64,000 nt of DNA from Brevundimonas abyssalis TAR-001 (lineage in GTDB: Bacteria; Pseudomonadota; Alphaproteobacteria; Caulobacterales; Caulobacteraceae), in contig NZ_BATC01000003.1 of the NCBI RefSeq assembly GCF_000466985.1, forward strand, positions 1-64,000, in the 5' to 3' direction. The notes under the pieces are model-generated. The model did not search any database and had not been told where the DNA came from. It saw nothing but the letters and a program-made list of their open reading frames with translations. Made by a program: the position numbers and the translations under genes. Of the stretch, positions 13,518 through 21,623 are shown in pieces. Positions within the stretch are counted from its first letter, which is position 1; each line of letters starts with the position of its first letter.

Positions 13518-13547
13518 TCCGCAGCACCGGCGGGTGCGGACTTTTTT
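13518..13547 (+). terminator. Orphan plus-strand intrinsic terminator
   Basis: GCACC (13524-13528) pairs with GGTGC (13533-13537) around a 4-base loop, extended by TCC/GGA outside a 3-base bulge, and is followed by C and seven T's (13542-13548). No plus-strand gene precedes it, so it may end a short unannotated RNA. Confidence 0.55.
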
Positions 13548-13651
13548 TATTTCAACTTAGCCGCACACGGCAAAACGACGAAGGAGACAAATCCCCTTCG
13601 CCGTTGAAATGCTTTGATATTTACTGTGACGGCCCTGTGACGGGCCGCAAG

Positions 13652-13921
13652 TCAGGCTGCGGCCAGCTTCTTCAGCTGAGCGTGCAGACGCGACACCTTC
13701 CGGGCGCCGGTGTTCTTGTGGAACACGCCTTTGGACACCGCCCGCATCAGTTCCGACTGGGCGTCGAGGAAGGCCGTCTTGGCAGCCTCGACGTCACCGC
13801 CGGCGATCGCGGCGTCAAACTTCTTCAGGAAAGTGCGAACGCGGCTGCGGCGAGCCGTGTTCACTTCAGTCCGGGCGGCGATCTTGCGGATCGCCTTCTT
13901 GGCGCCGGGGTTGTTGGCCAT
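13652..13921 (-). CDS. rpsT: 30S ribosomal protein S20
   Basis: An 89-residue basic helical protein with the family start [18 protein letters not shown] and the central segment [15 protein letters not shown]; the length equals that of other S20 proteins. It binds 16S rRNA in the small subunit. It sits between dnaA and the crotonase gene on the same strand and has its own promoter (13991-14019). Its leader contains a terminator-like hairpin just before the start codon, which may allow control by attenuation. Confidence 0.97.
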   Translation of the reverse strand: MANNPGAKKAIRKIAARTEVNTARRSRVRTFLKKFDAAIAGGDVEAAKTAFLDAQSELMRAVSKGVFHKNTGARKVSRLHAQLKKLAAA

Positions 13922-13940
13922 CAGTCAAACCTTCGAACGG

Positions 13941-13970
13941 AAAACGCCGCGGAGCACTTCTCCACGGCGT
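13941..13970 (-). promoter_or_regulatory. Attenuator-like hairpin in the rpsT leader
   Basis: In minus-strand sense ACGCCGTGGAG and CTCCGCGGCGT pair over 11 positions with one mismatch around a 5-base loop, then TTTT follows (plus 13941-13944). It lies after the predicted rpsT promoter and 20 bases before the start codon. Confidence 0.5.
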
Positions 13971-13990
13971 GGAAATCTCAAGAGGGCGGG

Positions 13991-14019
13991 CCTATAGCCG
14001 ATGGCTGCGCAGGGGTCAA
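13991..14019 (-). promoter_or_regulatory. rpsT promoter
   Basis: The minus strand carries TTGACC (plus 14014-14019) and TATAGG (plus 13991-13996) separated by exactly 17 bp, a good housekeeping-type promoter, placed right after the stop of the crotonase gene. Confidence 0.65.
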
Positions 14020-14032
14020 CGCGACTCTGGAC

Positions 14033-14818
14033 TCAACGCCCCCTGAAATCCGGCTTCCGCTTGTCGACGAAGGCGGCCATGCCTTCCTTCTGGTCCTCGA
14101 AGGCGAACAGGCTGTGGAACAGCCGCCGCTCGAAGCGCACGCCTTCGGTCAATGTGCTCTCCAGGGCCACATTGACCATCTCCTTGTTGGCCATGACCGC
14201 CAGGGGGCTGTGGGCCGCGATCTTCGCCGCCGCCTCGCGCGCCTCGTCCAGCAGGCGCTCGCCCGGCACGACGCGGCTGACCAGTCCGGCGCGCTCCGCC
14301 TCGGCGGCGTCCATCATGCGGGCGGTCAGGATCATGTCCATGGCCTTGGACTTGCCCACCAGCCGGGTCAGGCGCTGGGAGCCGCCGATGCCCGGCGCCA
14401 CGCCCAGATTGATCTCCGGCTGGCCAAATTTCGCCGTTTCAGAGGCGATGATGAAGTCGCACAGCATGGCCAACTCGCAGCCGCCGCCCAGGGCATAGCC
14501 AGACACCGCTGCGATGATGGGCTTTCTGAACCGGGTGATGCGGTCGTGACCGGCGGCGAAGAAATTCTCTGTGAACATCTGGGCGTAGGACTGGTCCGCC
14601 ATCTCCTTGATGTCGGCGCCGGCCGCGAAGGCCTTTTCCGAGCCGGTCAGGACGATGCAGCGCACAGTGTCATCGCGCTCGACGCTGTCCAGAAAGGCCG
14701 TCAGGTCGGCGAAGACCTGGCTGTTCAGGGCGTTCAGCGCCTTGGGCCGGTTCAGCGTCACGACCGCATAGCCGTCGGCGTGCCGTTCGATCAGCAGGGT
14801 TTCATAGGTCTCGGCCAT
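14033..14818 (-). CDS. Enoyl-CoA hydratase
   Basis: A 261-residue crotonase-fold enzyme hydrating trans-2-enoyl-CoA in beta-oxidation. Visible motifs are [12 protein letters not shown] (CoA site), [13 protein letters not shown] (oxyanion hole), and [15 protein letters not shown] with [16 protein letters not shown], which together supply the two catalytic glutamates. The start is ATG 14818; the frame runs on to 15079, but family homology begins at [13 protein letters not shown]. It is transcribed toward rpsT. The specific acyl chain is not determinable from sequence. Confidence 0.93.
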   Translation of the reverse strand: MAETYETLLIERHADGYAVVTLNRPKALNALNSQVFADLTAFLDSVERDDTVRCIVLTGSEKAFAAGADIKEMADQSYAQMFTENFFAAGHDRITRFRKPIIAAVSGYALGGGCELAMLCDFIIASETAKFGQPEINLGVAPGIGGSQRLTRLVGKSKAMDMILTARMMDAAEAERAGLVSRVVPGERLLDEAREAAAKIAAHSPLAVMANKEMVNVALESTLTEGVRFERRLFHSLFAFEDQKEGMAAFVDKRKPDFRGR

Positions 14819-14933
14819 GGCGGGTCTCCCTTGTATGCGGGCCCCGTCTAGCGCGTCCCCATGGCCGCTGGAAACACTTGCCCAACCGCTAAGCACTCCC
14901 AAGTTGGCGGCGCATGAAAAACAAGTTTGTAAA

Positions 14934-14947
14934 ATAGACAAGTCTAT
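14934..14947. promoter_or_regulatory. Perfect palindrome, candidate operator of the 15-18 kb operon
   Basis: ATAGAC AA GTCTAT is a perfect 14-bp palindrome in an AT-rich leader 34 bp before the acyltransferase start. A second, weaker dyad (ACAAG/TTTGT) is at 14921-14930. The operon contains a winged-helix regulator, so autoregulation through this site is plausible. Confidence 0.5.
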
Positions 14948-14981
14948 GCCATTCATTAACACGTCCATATCGGAGAGCGCC

Positions 14982-16211
14982 ATGACCGTCCAATCACCCG
15001 AACCCGTCGACCGCCTGCACGGTCTAGACGCCCTCAGGGGCTTCGCCCTCCTGCTCGGCGTCGTGCTGCACGCGGCCATGGCTTATACGCCCATGCCCAT
15101 GTGGGTGGTGGCGGACGGCCAGACTTCGCCCGCCGCCGGGGCGCTGTTCTTCGCCATCCACCTGTTCCGCATGACCGCCTTCTTCCTGATCGCGGGCCTG
15201 TTCGCTCACATGATGATCGGGCGCAGGGGCGTAGGCGGCTTTATCCGTGACCGCCTGAGCCGCATCGCCGGCCCGCTGGCGGTGTTCTGGGGGCCGACAC
15301 TGGCGGCCATCATCGCCGTGCTGATCTGGGTGGCGGTCATCAACAACGGCGGAACCATGCCCGAGGGACCGCCGCCGCCGCCGCTCACCGTCCAGACCTT
15401 CCCCCTGACCCACCTGTGGTTCCTGTGGGTGCTGCTGATCCTCTACGCGGTCCTGCTGCTCTTGCGCGCGCCCTTCGCGGCCCTGGACCGGAACGGGGGC
15501 TGGGGCAGGGCGGTGGACCGCCTGACCGGCGGCTTGATCGGGCCGTGGACGCCCGTGATCCTGGCCGCGCCGCTGGCTGTCGCCCTGTATCTGACGCCGA
15601 ACTGGATTCCCTTCTTCGGCATCCCCACGCTCGATACCGGACTGGTCCCCAATCCCGCCGCCCTGACGGCGTTCGGCGTTGCCTTCGGCTTCGGCGCCCT
15701 GATCGATCGTCGTCGTGACCTGCTGACCGGCATCCGCAGCCTTTGGGCGCCCTTCACCGTCATGGCGCTGGGAACGGGAGCCGGCGCCTTCCTCCTAAGC
15801 GGCGGCGCGACCCCCAGCATGGCGCCGGTGACCGACCCGCAGACCAAGGCCGGCATGGCCGCGCTGTACGCCTTCGCCGTCTATGCCGGCGCCTTGGCCG
15901 CCACGGCCCTGGCCCTGCGGTTCGCCTCGGGCGTCAGCGGCGTGCGTCGCTATCTGGCCGACGCCTCGTACTGGATCTACATCATTCACCTGCCGCTGGT
16001 GATGGTTGGGCAGGTTCTGATGCTGGGCCTGGACTGGCCATGGTTCGCCAAGCTGGCCGCCGTCATCGCGGGCGTCATGGCCGTCTCGCTGATCACCTAC
16101 GAACTGCTGATCCGCCACAGCTTCATGGGCCGCTGGCTGAACGGCCGCCGCGTGCCGTGGCGCCGCCCGGCCGCGCCCGTCGCCGTCACCGCCGCCCCGC
16201 CTGCCGAATGA
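14982..16211 (+). CDS. Acyltransferase 3 family membrane protein
   Basis: This 409-residue integral membrane protein has about ten hydrophobic segments and the family signature [20 protein letters not shown] at the N-terminus, containing the D-x-x-R and the catalytic-site histidine of acyltransferase 3 / OpgC-like proteins. A late segment, [18 protein letters not shown], is also typical. Such proteins move acyl groups onto sugars or glucans at the inner membrane. The ATG at 14982 has GGAGAG about 6 bases upstream. It is first in an apparent operon with a membrane protein, a regulator and folP. Acceptor unknown. Confidence 0.85.
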   Translation: MTVQSPEPVDRLHGLDALRGFALLLGVVLHAAMAYTPMPMWVVADGQTSPAAGALFFAIHLFRMTAFFLIAGLFAHMMIGRRGVGGFIRDRLSRIAGPLAVFWGPTLAAIIAVLIWVAVINNGGTMPEGPPPPPLTVQTFPLTHLWFLWVLLILYAVLLLLRAPFAALDRNGGWGRAVDRLTGGLIGPWTPVILAAPLAVALYLTPNWIPFFGIPTLDTGLVPNPAALTAFGVAFGFGALIDRRRDLLTGIRSLWAPFTVMALGTGAGAFLLSGGATPSMAPVTDPQTKAGMAALYAFAVYAGALAATALALRFASGVSGVRRYLADASYWIYIIHLPLVMVGQVLMLGLDWPWFAKLAAVIAGVMAVSLITYELLIRHSFMGRWLNGRRVPWRRPAAPVAVTAAPPAE

Positions 16212-16270
16212 CTTGCCAAGCCATGCCCGCTCGTTCACCCCAGCATCAGGCCGTTACAGGAATCGCCCCC

Positions 16271-16909
16271 ATGCCCGCGCCCCTCACTTCATCCCCCGAA
16301 GACGACCTGGCCTATCTCCGCTCCGTCATCTCCGGCGGCGGGCCGCAAGGGCATTTCACTATGGGCGTCGCCTATCTGGCGGGCGGTCTTCTGTACGGGG
16401 TGCAGTGTCTGTTTCACATCGGCCAGTCCTGGGGCTGGATCCTCTGGCCGCCCGCGCCCACCCTGGCCTTCATCATCGCCATCACCGCCGCCATGATCGC
16501 CGTGCTGATCTGGGCCTGGCGAAAGGACAGGAGACAGCCGCGCCCCGGCCCGGTGGTGACGCGCACCCTGAACGCGGCCTTCAGCGCCACGGGCATGGTC
16601 AATCTGGCGGTGATCGTGGTGTTCGGCGCCGGGGCCATGCGGGATCAGGATTTCGCCGTCTGGCTCTACTATCCGGCCATGGTCTTCGCCATCCAGGCGG
16701 CGGCCTGGTTCGTGGCGTGGAGCCTGCGCAAGAAGGCGTGGATGCTGGCGACCTGTCTGGGCGGCTGGATCACCGCGATCGCGCTGGGCCTGCTTGTCCG
16801 CGAGCCGCTGCTTTACCTCTATGTCTCCACGGCGGCGCTGTTCCTGCTGTTCGCCGCGCCCGGCTGGATCATGCTGAGCGGCGCCCTGCGCGCGCGGGCG
16901 GCGGCCTGA
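16271..16909 (+). CDS. Conserved inner-membrane protein
   Basis: A 212-residue protein with six hydrophobic helices after a short cytoplasmic head (MPAPLTSSPEDDLAYLRSVI). Helices are at about 31-50, 58-80, 100-120, 128-147, 155-173 and 178-200. I do not recognise a catalytic family. It lies 59 bp after the acyltransferase and 3 bp before the regulator, so it is probably co-expressed and may be the main target of that regulator. The ATG at 16271 is the first sensible start; the open frame upstream is antisense-like sequence over the acyltransferase. Confidence 0.8.
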   Translation: MPAPLTSSPEDDLAYLRSVISGGGPQGHFTMGVAYLAGGLLYGVQCLFHIGQSWGWILWPPAPTLAFIIAITAAMIAVLIWAWRKDRRQPRPGPVVTRTLNAAFSATGMVNLAVIVVFGAGAMRDQDFAVWLYYPAMVFAIQAAAWFVAWSLRKKAWMLATCLGGWITAIALGLLVREPLLYLYVSTAALFLLFAAPGWIMLSGALRARAAA

Positions 16910-16912
16910 TCC

Positions 16913-17215
16913 ATGGGGCTGCACGATCTCGGACGCATCGACGAGATCATCCACGGCCGCATCCGGCTGGGGATCATGGTCTATCTGGCCGACGCCGAAG
17001 TGGCCGACTTCACGGAGCTCAAGACCGCGCTGGAGGCCACTCAGGGCAACTTGTCCATCCATCTGAAAAAGCTGGAGGAGGCAGGCTATGTGGCCATCGA
17101 CAAGAGCTTTGTGGACAAGAAGCCCCTGACCCGCGTGCGCCTAACAGACGCCGGTCGTAAGGCCTTCCAGGCTTATGTGGAGGCCATCGGCGCCCTGATC
17201 GGAGACAGGTCATGA
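16913..17215 (+). CDS. Winged-helix transcriptional regulator
   Basis: A 100-residue single-domain DNA-binding protein. The segment FTELKTALEATQGNLSIHLK is the helix-turn-helix (recognition helix around NLSIHLKKLEEAGYV), followed by a wing (DKSFVDKKPLTRVRLTDAGR) and a C-terminal dimerisation helix. It matches the small MarR/ArsR-like regulators that usually neighbour membrane proteins. Its ATG follows the membrane protein stop by 3 bp, and its stop overlaps the folP start (ATGA), so folP translation is probably coupled to it. It probably binds the palindrome at 14934. Confidence 0.85.
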   Translation: MGLHDLGRIDEIIHGRIRLGIMVYLADAEVADFTELKTALEATQGNLSIHLKKLEEAGYVAIDKSFVDKKPLTRVRLTDAGRKAFQAYVEAIGALIGDRS

Positions 17216-18123
17216 GCCAATGGAGCTGGCTCGCCCGCCTCGGGGATGTGGTGTTCGGCGCGCACCCGGACACGCCGATGCATAGGCGGCCGCGCGTCAT
17301 GGGCATCGTCAATGTGACGCCGGACAGCTTTTCCGACGGTGGCCGCCATGACACCGTCACGGCCGCTGTAGATCATGCGCTCGCCATGCTCGACCAAGGC
17401 GCCCACGTGCTGGACATCGGCGGTGAAAGCACCCGGCCCGGCGCCGAGCCGGTCGCTGCGGCCGAGGAAATCGCCCGTGTCGTGCCGGTCATTGAGGGGA
17501 TCCGCGCCGAACGGCCCGATGCCGTCATCAGCATCGACACCATGAAGCCGGACGTGGCCCGCGCCGCCGTGGCCGTCGGCGCCGCCATCTGGAACGACGT
17601 CACGGCGCTGACCCACCGCGCCGACAGCCCGGCCGTCGCCGCCGAACTGGGTTGCGGTGTCATCCTGATGCACATGAAGGGCGCGCCGCGCACCATGCAG
17701 GCTGATCCTCGCTATGACGACGTGGCGGCCGAGGTGCGGGACTGGCTCATCGCCCGCGCTGAAGCGGCGATGACGGCAGGTGTGGCCCGCGAGCGCATCT
17801 GGCTGGACCCGGGTATCGGGTTCGGCAAGACGGCGGAACACAACCTGGCTCTGACGGCGCATCTGGGTCAGCTGACGACTCTGGGTTTCCCCGTGCTCTA
17901 CGCCGCCAGCCGCAAGCGGACCATTCAGGCCGTCGATCCGACGGCGACGGATCCGATGGACCGGCTGGGCGGCTCCCTGGCCCTGGCGCTGGAGGGCGCC
18001 CGACGCGGCGCGGCCATGGTCCGGGTCCACGACGTGCGCGAGACCGTCCAGGCGCTGCAAGTCCAGGCGGCGGTCGCGAGCGCCGGATCGGGTCAGCTCG
18101 CCAGGTCGAACAGGTCCAGCTGA
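17212..18123 (+). CDS. folP: Dihydropteroate synthase
   Basis: This 303-residue TIM-barrel enzyme joins pterin pyrophosphate and p-aminobenzoate in folate synthesis and is the sulfonamide target. All signature loops are present: MGIVNVTPDSFSDGG, DIGGESTRPGAEPV, ISIDTMKPDVA, WNDVTAL, LDPGIGFGKT and ASRKRTI. It starts at ATG 17212 overlapping the regulator stop by 4 bp, an unusual genetic setting for a housekeeping gene. Its 3' end overlaps the convergent radical SAM gene by 31 bp. Confidence 0.96.
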   Translation: MSQWSWLARLGDVVFGAHPDTPMHRRPRVMGIVNVTPDSFSDGGRHDTVTAAVDHALAMLDQGAHVLDIGGESTRPGAEPVAAAEEIARVVPVIEGIRAERPDAVISIDTMKPDVARAAVAVGAAIWNDVTALTHRADSPAVAAELGCGVILMHMKGAPRTMQADPRYDDVAAEVRDWLIARAEAAMTAGVARERIWLDPGIGFGKTAEHNLALTAHLGQLTTLGFPVLYAASRKRTIQAVDPTATDPMDRLGGSLALALEGARRGAAMVRVHDVRETVQALQVQAAVASAGSGQLARSNRSS

Positions 18124-19174
18124 CTGCGCGCCTCGGGCGGCACGCGGAAGTGACTGACGTCCAGCATCCTGCGCGGCCCATCCAGGTGGTAGCGCTTCAC
18201 CGCCGCCCTGAACCGGGTGGCGATCAGCTCCGCCACGGGCCCGGTTCCCTTCATGCGCTGGCCCCAGTCGGGATCGTAGTCGCGCCCGCCTCGGGTCTGG
18301 CGCACCAGCGACATGACCCGTTTCGCCCGGTCGGGCCGCGCCTCCGCCAGCCATTCGCGGAACAGATCCTTGATCTCCAGCGGCAGGCGCAATGTGACGT
18401 ACATAGCGCCGGTCGCCCCGGCCTTTTTCGCCGCCTCCAGCACCGCTCCATTTCGTGGTCGTTGAGGCCCGGAATGACGGGAGCGAAGCCCACCGTCACC
18501 GGCACGTCTGCGTCCGCCAGGCGGGATATGGCCTCCAGCCGCCTGGCCGGCGTCGCCGCGCGAGGCTCCATGGCGCGGGCCAGCTTTCGGTCCAGGGTGG
18601 TGATGGACACCGCCGCGCTGACCAGGCCTTTTTTCGCCATCGGACCCATCAGGTCGGTGTCGCGCGCGATCAGGGCCGATTTGGTGATGATGCTGAACGG
18701 ATGGTTGAAACGGCTCAGCACCTCAACCACCCCCCGCGTGATGCGCTCATCCCGCTCCACAGGCTGATAAGGGTCGGTGTTGCCGCCTATGTGGATGGGC
18801 TTGCAGACATACCGCCGGGCGCAGAGCTCCTGTTCCAGCAGACGCGCGCTTTCGGGCTTGAAGAAGAGTTTGCTCTCGAAATCCACGCCCGGGGATAGGC
18901 CCATCCAGGCATGGGCCGGACGGGCGTAGCAGTAGATGCAGCCATGTTCGCAACCTCGATACGGATTGATGGATCGGTCGAAGCCCACGTCGGGGCTGTC
19001 GTTCCGGGTGATGATCTTCCTGGCCCGCTCGGGCGTGAGGGTGGTGCGCAGGGGCGCGGCCGCCGCGTCGTCGCCGGTCCAGCCGTCGTCGAAACCCTCT
19101 TCCCGGTTGCTCTCGTATCGGCCGGATGCATTGGATCTGGCCCCTCTGCCCTTTGGGACGGTGCTGGACGACAT
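18093..19174 (-). CDS. PA0069-type radical SAM protein (frameshifted)
   Basis: Two frames join into one radical SAM protein of about 360 residues. The 4Fe-4S motif is CEHGCIYCYARP, followed by IHIGGNTDPYQPVERDERIT and FSIITKSALIARD, typical of the PA0069/SplB-like group of unknown substrate. The frame breaks at the C-pair 18443-18444: one more base restores DHEMERVLEAAKKAG, after which the C-terminal part reads on to the stop at 18093. ATG 19174 is chosen over a GTG two codons upstream. It overlaps the folP end. The break is probably a sequencing error. Confidence 0.85.
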
Positions 19175-19226
19175 GCCCACACCATAGCGCAGATATAGAA
19201 CAAAACAAGAACAAATACGGCATTAG

Positions 19227-19251
19227 AAAACCCGGCGTGCAGCCGGGTTTT
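19227..19251 (-). terminator. Intrinsic terminator after the double-domain PPC-like gene
   Basis: AAAACCCGGC and GCCGGGTTTT form a perfect 10-bp stem with a 5-base loop. Read on the minus strand it follows the stop at 19275 by 24 bp and ends in TTTT. Confidence 0.8.
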
Positions 19252-19274
19252 CAATGTCGCTCAGGGATGAGGGC

Positions 19275-20293
19275 TCACCAACAGTCTGGATCGTCCCAGT
19301 CCGCATATTCGCAGTCGTCATCGAGGGATCCATGGGCCGTGCTCACATTGCCGATCACTTCGGAAATGTTGAGAACGGCGTTGGTCGTGCCCTGGGAATA
19401 GCGCCCCATCCAGATATCATATCGCCCCGACTGCGGAGCCGTGGCGGCGAACAGGGGGTTCAGATCGCCGGCGCCGTCATCGTTGCAATGCCATGAACCG
19501 TCCGGCCCTCGCACCACAAGGGTGGTGTCCGTATCTGAACGGGCGGAGATCAGCAGCGGCAGACTTCCTGAGCCGGCTCTCCACTCCAGTCGGGCCGTAG
19601 GCGCATCGCTGATGAAGCCGACGCAACTGGAACTGAAATCCCCAGCCCGGACGTTCCCGCCTGCGGTGACATTCAGGGTTCGCGGATCCGGTACGAATCC
19701 GGCCGACAGGTTGATGACCCCGGATCTGGGCGACAGATAATGATTGGGGGGACGGCCGGTCACCACGGCTCGAGGGGTAGAGTCCAGCGGCCGTGAGAAT
19801 GAAGACAGCGAGCCGCCCGTACTGTCGCTCAGTTCAGTGATTCTGAACGTGGCGGCGCCCCGGGTGTTGGAAAATGTCCCGATCCAGACGTCATATCGGC
19901 CTGTCCGGGCGCTCCTGGCCTCGAACAGGGGGTTCAGCCCGACTCCGCCGTCGTCGTCGCAGTGCCAGGCTCCGCTGGATCGCGCACCAGTATGGTGGGG
20001 TCGCGCTCCGCGCTGGTGGTCGTGAAGAATAGGGGCAGGCCGCCGCTTCCGCTCGACCAGTGCAGGCTGACGGTCGGCGCTTCGCTGACATAGCCCGAAC
20101 AGCCGGACTGGAAATCGCTCACCCGGATCGGTCCGCCCGCGTTGACCCGCAGGTCATGCGGATCGGGAAGGAACCCGGCGCTCAGGTGAATATCCCCATG
20201 AAGCGGTCGAAGATTTGGATTCGGCCAAGATTGCGCTGCGACATTTCCCGTCAACAGCATAGCGAGCGCCCCCGCCCCCCATAAACTCTTCAT
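19275..20293 (-). CDS. Secreted protein with two PPC-like domains (frameshifted)
   Basis: The gene starts at ATG 20293 (AGAGGA 7 bases upstream) with a signal peptide, MKSLWGAGALAMLLTGNVAA, and encodes two copies of a domain of about 130 residues. Each copy reads LSAGFxPDP, a cysteine in SGCSGYVSEAP or SSCVGFISDAP, a strand LPLxx, then DPTILVRDP or DTTLVVRGPDG, a cysteine and acids (WHCDDD, WHCNDD), and GRYDVWIGTF or GRYDIWMGRY. This is like the pre-peptidase C-terminal fold. The frame breaks at the G-pair 19977-19978; with one base restored the frame is open from there to 19275. No catalytic motif is present. Role unknown, perhaps binding at the cell surface. Confidence 0.7.
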
Positions 20294-20394
20294 TTTTTCG
20301 TCCTCTTCAAGCGCCGCTTTTCCCGACAGCGGTGTGCTGATCATGAACCTTGCCGGTCATCGTGTCGCGGTGATCGGAACCGTTGGAAATGAAG

Positions 20395-20421
20395 AAAGGC
20401 CCGGCGTTGAGCCGGGCCTTT
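20395..20421 (-). terminator. Intrinsic terminator after the second PPC-like gene
   Basis: A perfect 11-bp stem (AAAGGCCCGGC / GCCGGGCCTTT) with a 5-base loop lies 9 bp beyond the stop at 20430, reading on the minus strand. Confidence 0.8.
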
Positions 20422-20429
20422 CCTGAAGC

Positions 20430-20885
20430 CTACTGGAGTTCGGTGATCACCAGGGTGGCCGGCGCCGTCTGTTCGCCGAAGGTGCCGATCCAGATGTCAT
20501 ACTGGCCGGAAGTCGCGTTGCGGAAAACGACGCGGGCGTTCAGGCTGCCGCCGCTGTCGTCGTCGCAGTACCAGCGACCGTCGGGACCGTTGATGACCAG
20601 GGTGGTGTCGCTGCTCGAGCGCGTTCTGAACACGAGAGGCAGGCTGCCGCCGCCGTTCCAGTTCACCCGCACATCGGGCGCGCTGGCGATGCGGCCGTTG
20701 CATCCCGACGCGGTATTGCTCGCGTTGATGCTGCCGCCGGCGACGACCTCAACCGTGCGGGGGTCCGGGGTGAACCCGGCCGACAGGTTGACCGTGCCGA
20801 AGCTGGGCGAGCGGGAGACATCCTGCGCGACGGCCGGCGCGGACATGAGCACGGCCACCGCCGCCAGGCCAAGAATTTGTTTCAT
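20430..20885 (-). CDS. Secreted single-domain PPC-like protein
   Basis: A 151-residue exported protein with signal peptide MKQILGLAAVAVLMSAPAVA. The single domain repeats the pattern of its neighbours: LSAGFTPDPRTVEVVAGG, ASGCNGRIASAPDV, LPLVF, SDTTLVINGPDGRWYCDDD, SGQYDIWIGTF and ATLVITEL. Two cysteines (SGC and WYC) probably form a disulfide, and the DDD cluster may bind calcium. It belongs to a tandem family of three genes on this strand, each with its own terminator. A perfect 12-bp inverted repeat lies at 20930-20961 just upstream, possibly a control site. Function unknown. Confidence 0.8.
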   Translation of the reverse strand: MKQILGLAAVAVLMSAPAVAQDVSRSPSFGTVNLSAGFTPDPRTVEVVAGGSINASNTASGCNGRIASAPDVRVNWNGGGSLPLVFRTRSSSDTTLVINGPDGRWYCDDDSGGSLNARVVFRNATSGQYDIWIGTFGEQTAPATLVITELQ

Positions 20886-20929
20886 CAGAAGAACCTCAAG
20901 CGATTTGAAAAAATGTCCGTTTCAGGGAC

Positions 20930-20961
20930 ACGGCTACGCTTACTAGCGGAAGCGTAGCCGT
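20930..20961. repeat. Perfect 12-bp inverted repeat upstream of the second PPC-like gene
   Basis: ACGGCTACGCTT and AAGCGTAGCCGT flank an 8-base centre, 45-76 bp upstream of the start at 20885. A second dyad, GAACGGC/GCCGTTC, follows at 20967-20990. They may be operator sites or leader hairpins. Confidence 0.75.
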
Positions 20962-20992
20962 AACACGAACGGCGTGTTCATCCGCCGTTCAT

Positions 20993-21025
20993 AAAAAAAG
21001 GCCCGGCCCTTGCGGGGCCGGGCCT
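20993..21025 (-). terminator. Intrinsic terminator after the third PPC-like gene
   Basis: AGGCCCGGCCC pairs with GGGCCGGGCCT over 11 bp, and on the minus strand seven T's follow. It is 21 bp past the stop at 21046. Confidence 0.9.
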
Positions 21026-21045
21026 CTCTGGTGCGCAAAGGCAGA

Positions 21046-21516
21046 TCAGTTGCTGTACAGTTCCGAGATCGACAGGGTCGCCGACACATAGTCGCCGCCG
21101 TAGCTGCCCACCCAGATGTCGTACTGGCCGCTCATGGGGCTTCCGAAGCGCAAGGACGGGTTGGTGCCCTCGCCGCTGTCATCGTCGCAGTACCAGCGGC
21201 CGTTCGGAGCGTTCACCACCAGGGTAGTGTCACGCGAGGAGGACGCCGAGATAATCAGCGGCAGATTGCCGCCGCCCGACCAGTGCAGGCGCACGTCCGG
21301 CGCCTGTGAGATGTAGCCGTAGCAGCCCGAGAAGCGCTCGCTGGCGCGGATGGTGCCCCCCGCCGTGACGCTGATGTTGTAAGGATCCGGCGTGAAGCCG
21401 GCCGACAGACGCACCGTGCCCGCATGCGGGCTGGCGGAAATATCCTGAGCCGCGACGGGCCCGGCGACGAGCAGCGCCGCAACGGCAACGCCCAGAAGGT
21501 TTTTCATGGTGAACAC
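21046..21516 (-). CDS. Secreted single-domain PPC-like protein
   Basis: A 156-residue exported paralogue of the two downstream genes. The signal peptide is MKNLLGVAVAALLVAGPVAA (an in-frame ATG two codons earlier, MFT, is taken as the start). The domain reads LSAGFTPDPYNISVTAGG, FSGCYGYISQAPDV, LPLIISASSSRDTTLVV, GRWYCDDDSGEGTNP and SGQYDIWVGSYGG. Cysteines and the acidic cluster are conserved with the neighbours. It is the promoter-proximal member of the three-gene run, although the strong terminator behind it suggests that each gene is transcribed on its own. No enzyme motif is seen. Confidence 0.8.
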   Translation of the reverse strand: MFTMKNLLGVAVAALLVAGPVAAQDISASPHAGTVRLSAGFTPDPYNISVTAGGTIRASERFSGCYGYISQAPDVRLHWSGGGNLPLIISASSSRDTTLVVNAPNGRWYCDDDSGEGTNPSLRFGSPMSGQYDIWVGSYGGDYVSATLSISELYSN

Positions 21517-21623
21517 CCCAGATAATCAGCCCCACGCGCACTGCGCGCGCTCTTCAGACAACAGCGATACTACACGCCCTTATCGTTCTGCAAAGCTGAT
21601 TGAACGTGACGCGTGAAACGCGG

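Larger units (their letters stand above)
13227..13651. other. Intergenic region between dnaA and rpsT
   Basis: This 425-bp gap has no convincing gene. It holds the probable dnaA promoter (13414-13441), a GANTC site (13446-13450), one DnaA-box-like site (13462-13470), a plus-strand terminator-like hairpin with a T-run (13518-13547), and GC-rich hairpins near the rpsT stop (for example GGCCC/GGGCC around 13631-13646). With a single DnaA-box-like sequence it does not qualify as a replication origin on its own. Confidence 0.7.

Noticed and set aside
13227..13651. Replication origin next to dnaA
   Set aside because: Only one near-consensus DnaA box was found and no AT-rich unwinding region, so an origin call is not supported.
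13472..14851. A 459-codon plus-strand frame across rpsT and the crotonase gene
   Set aside because: rpsT and the crotonase on the other strand are certain, and a terminator-like hairpin interrupts its beginning; no family match.
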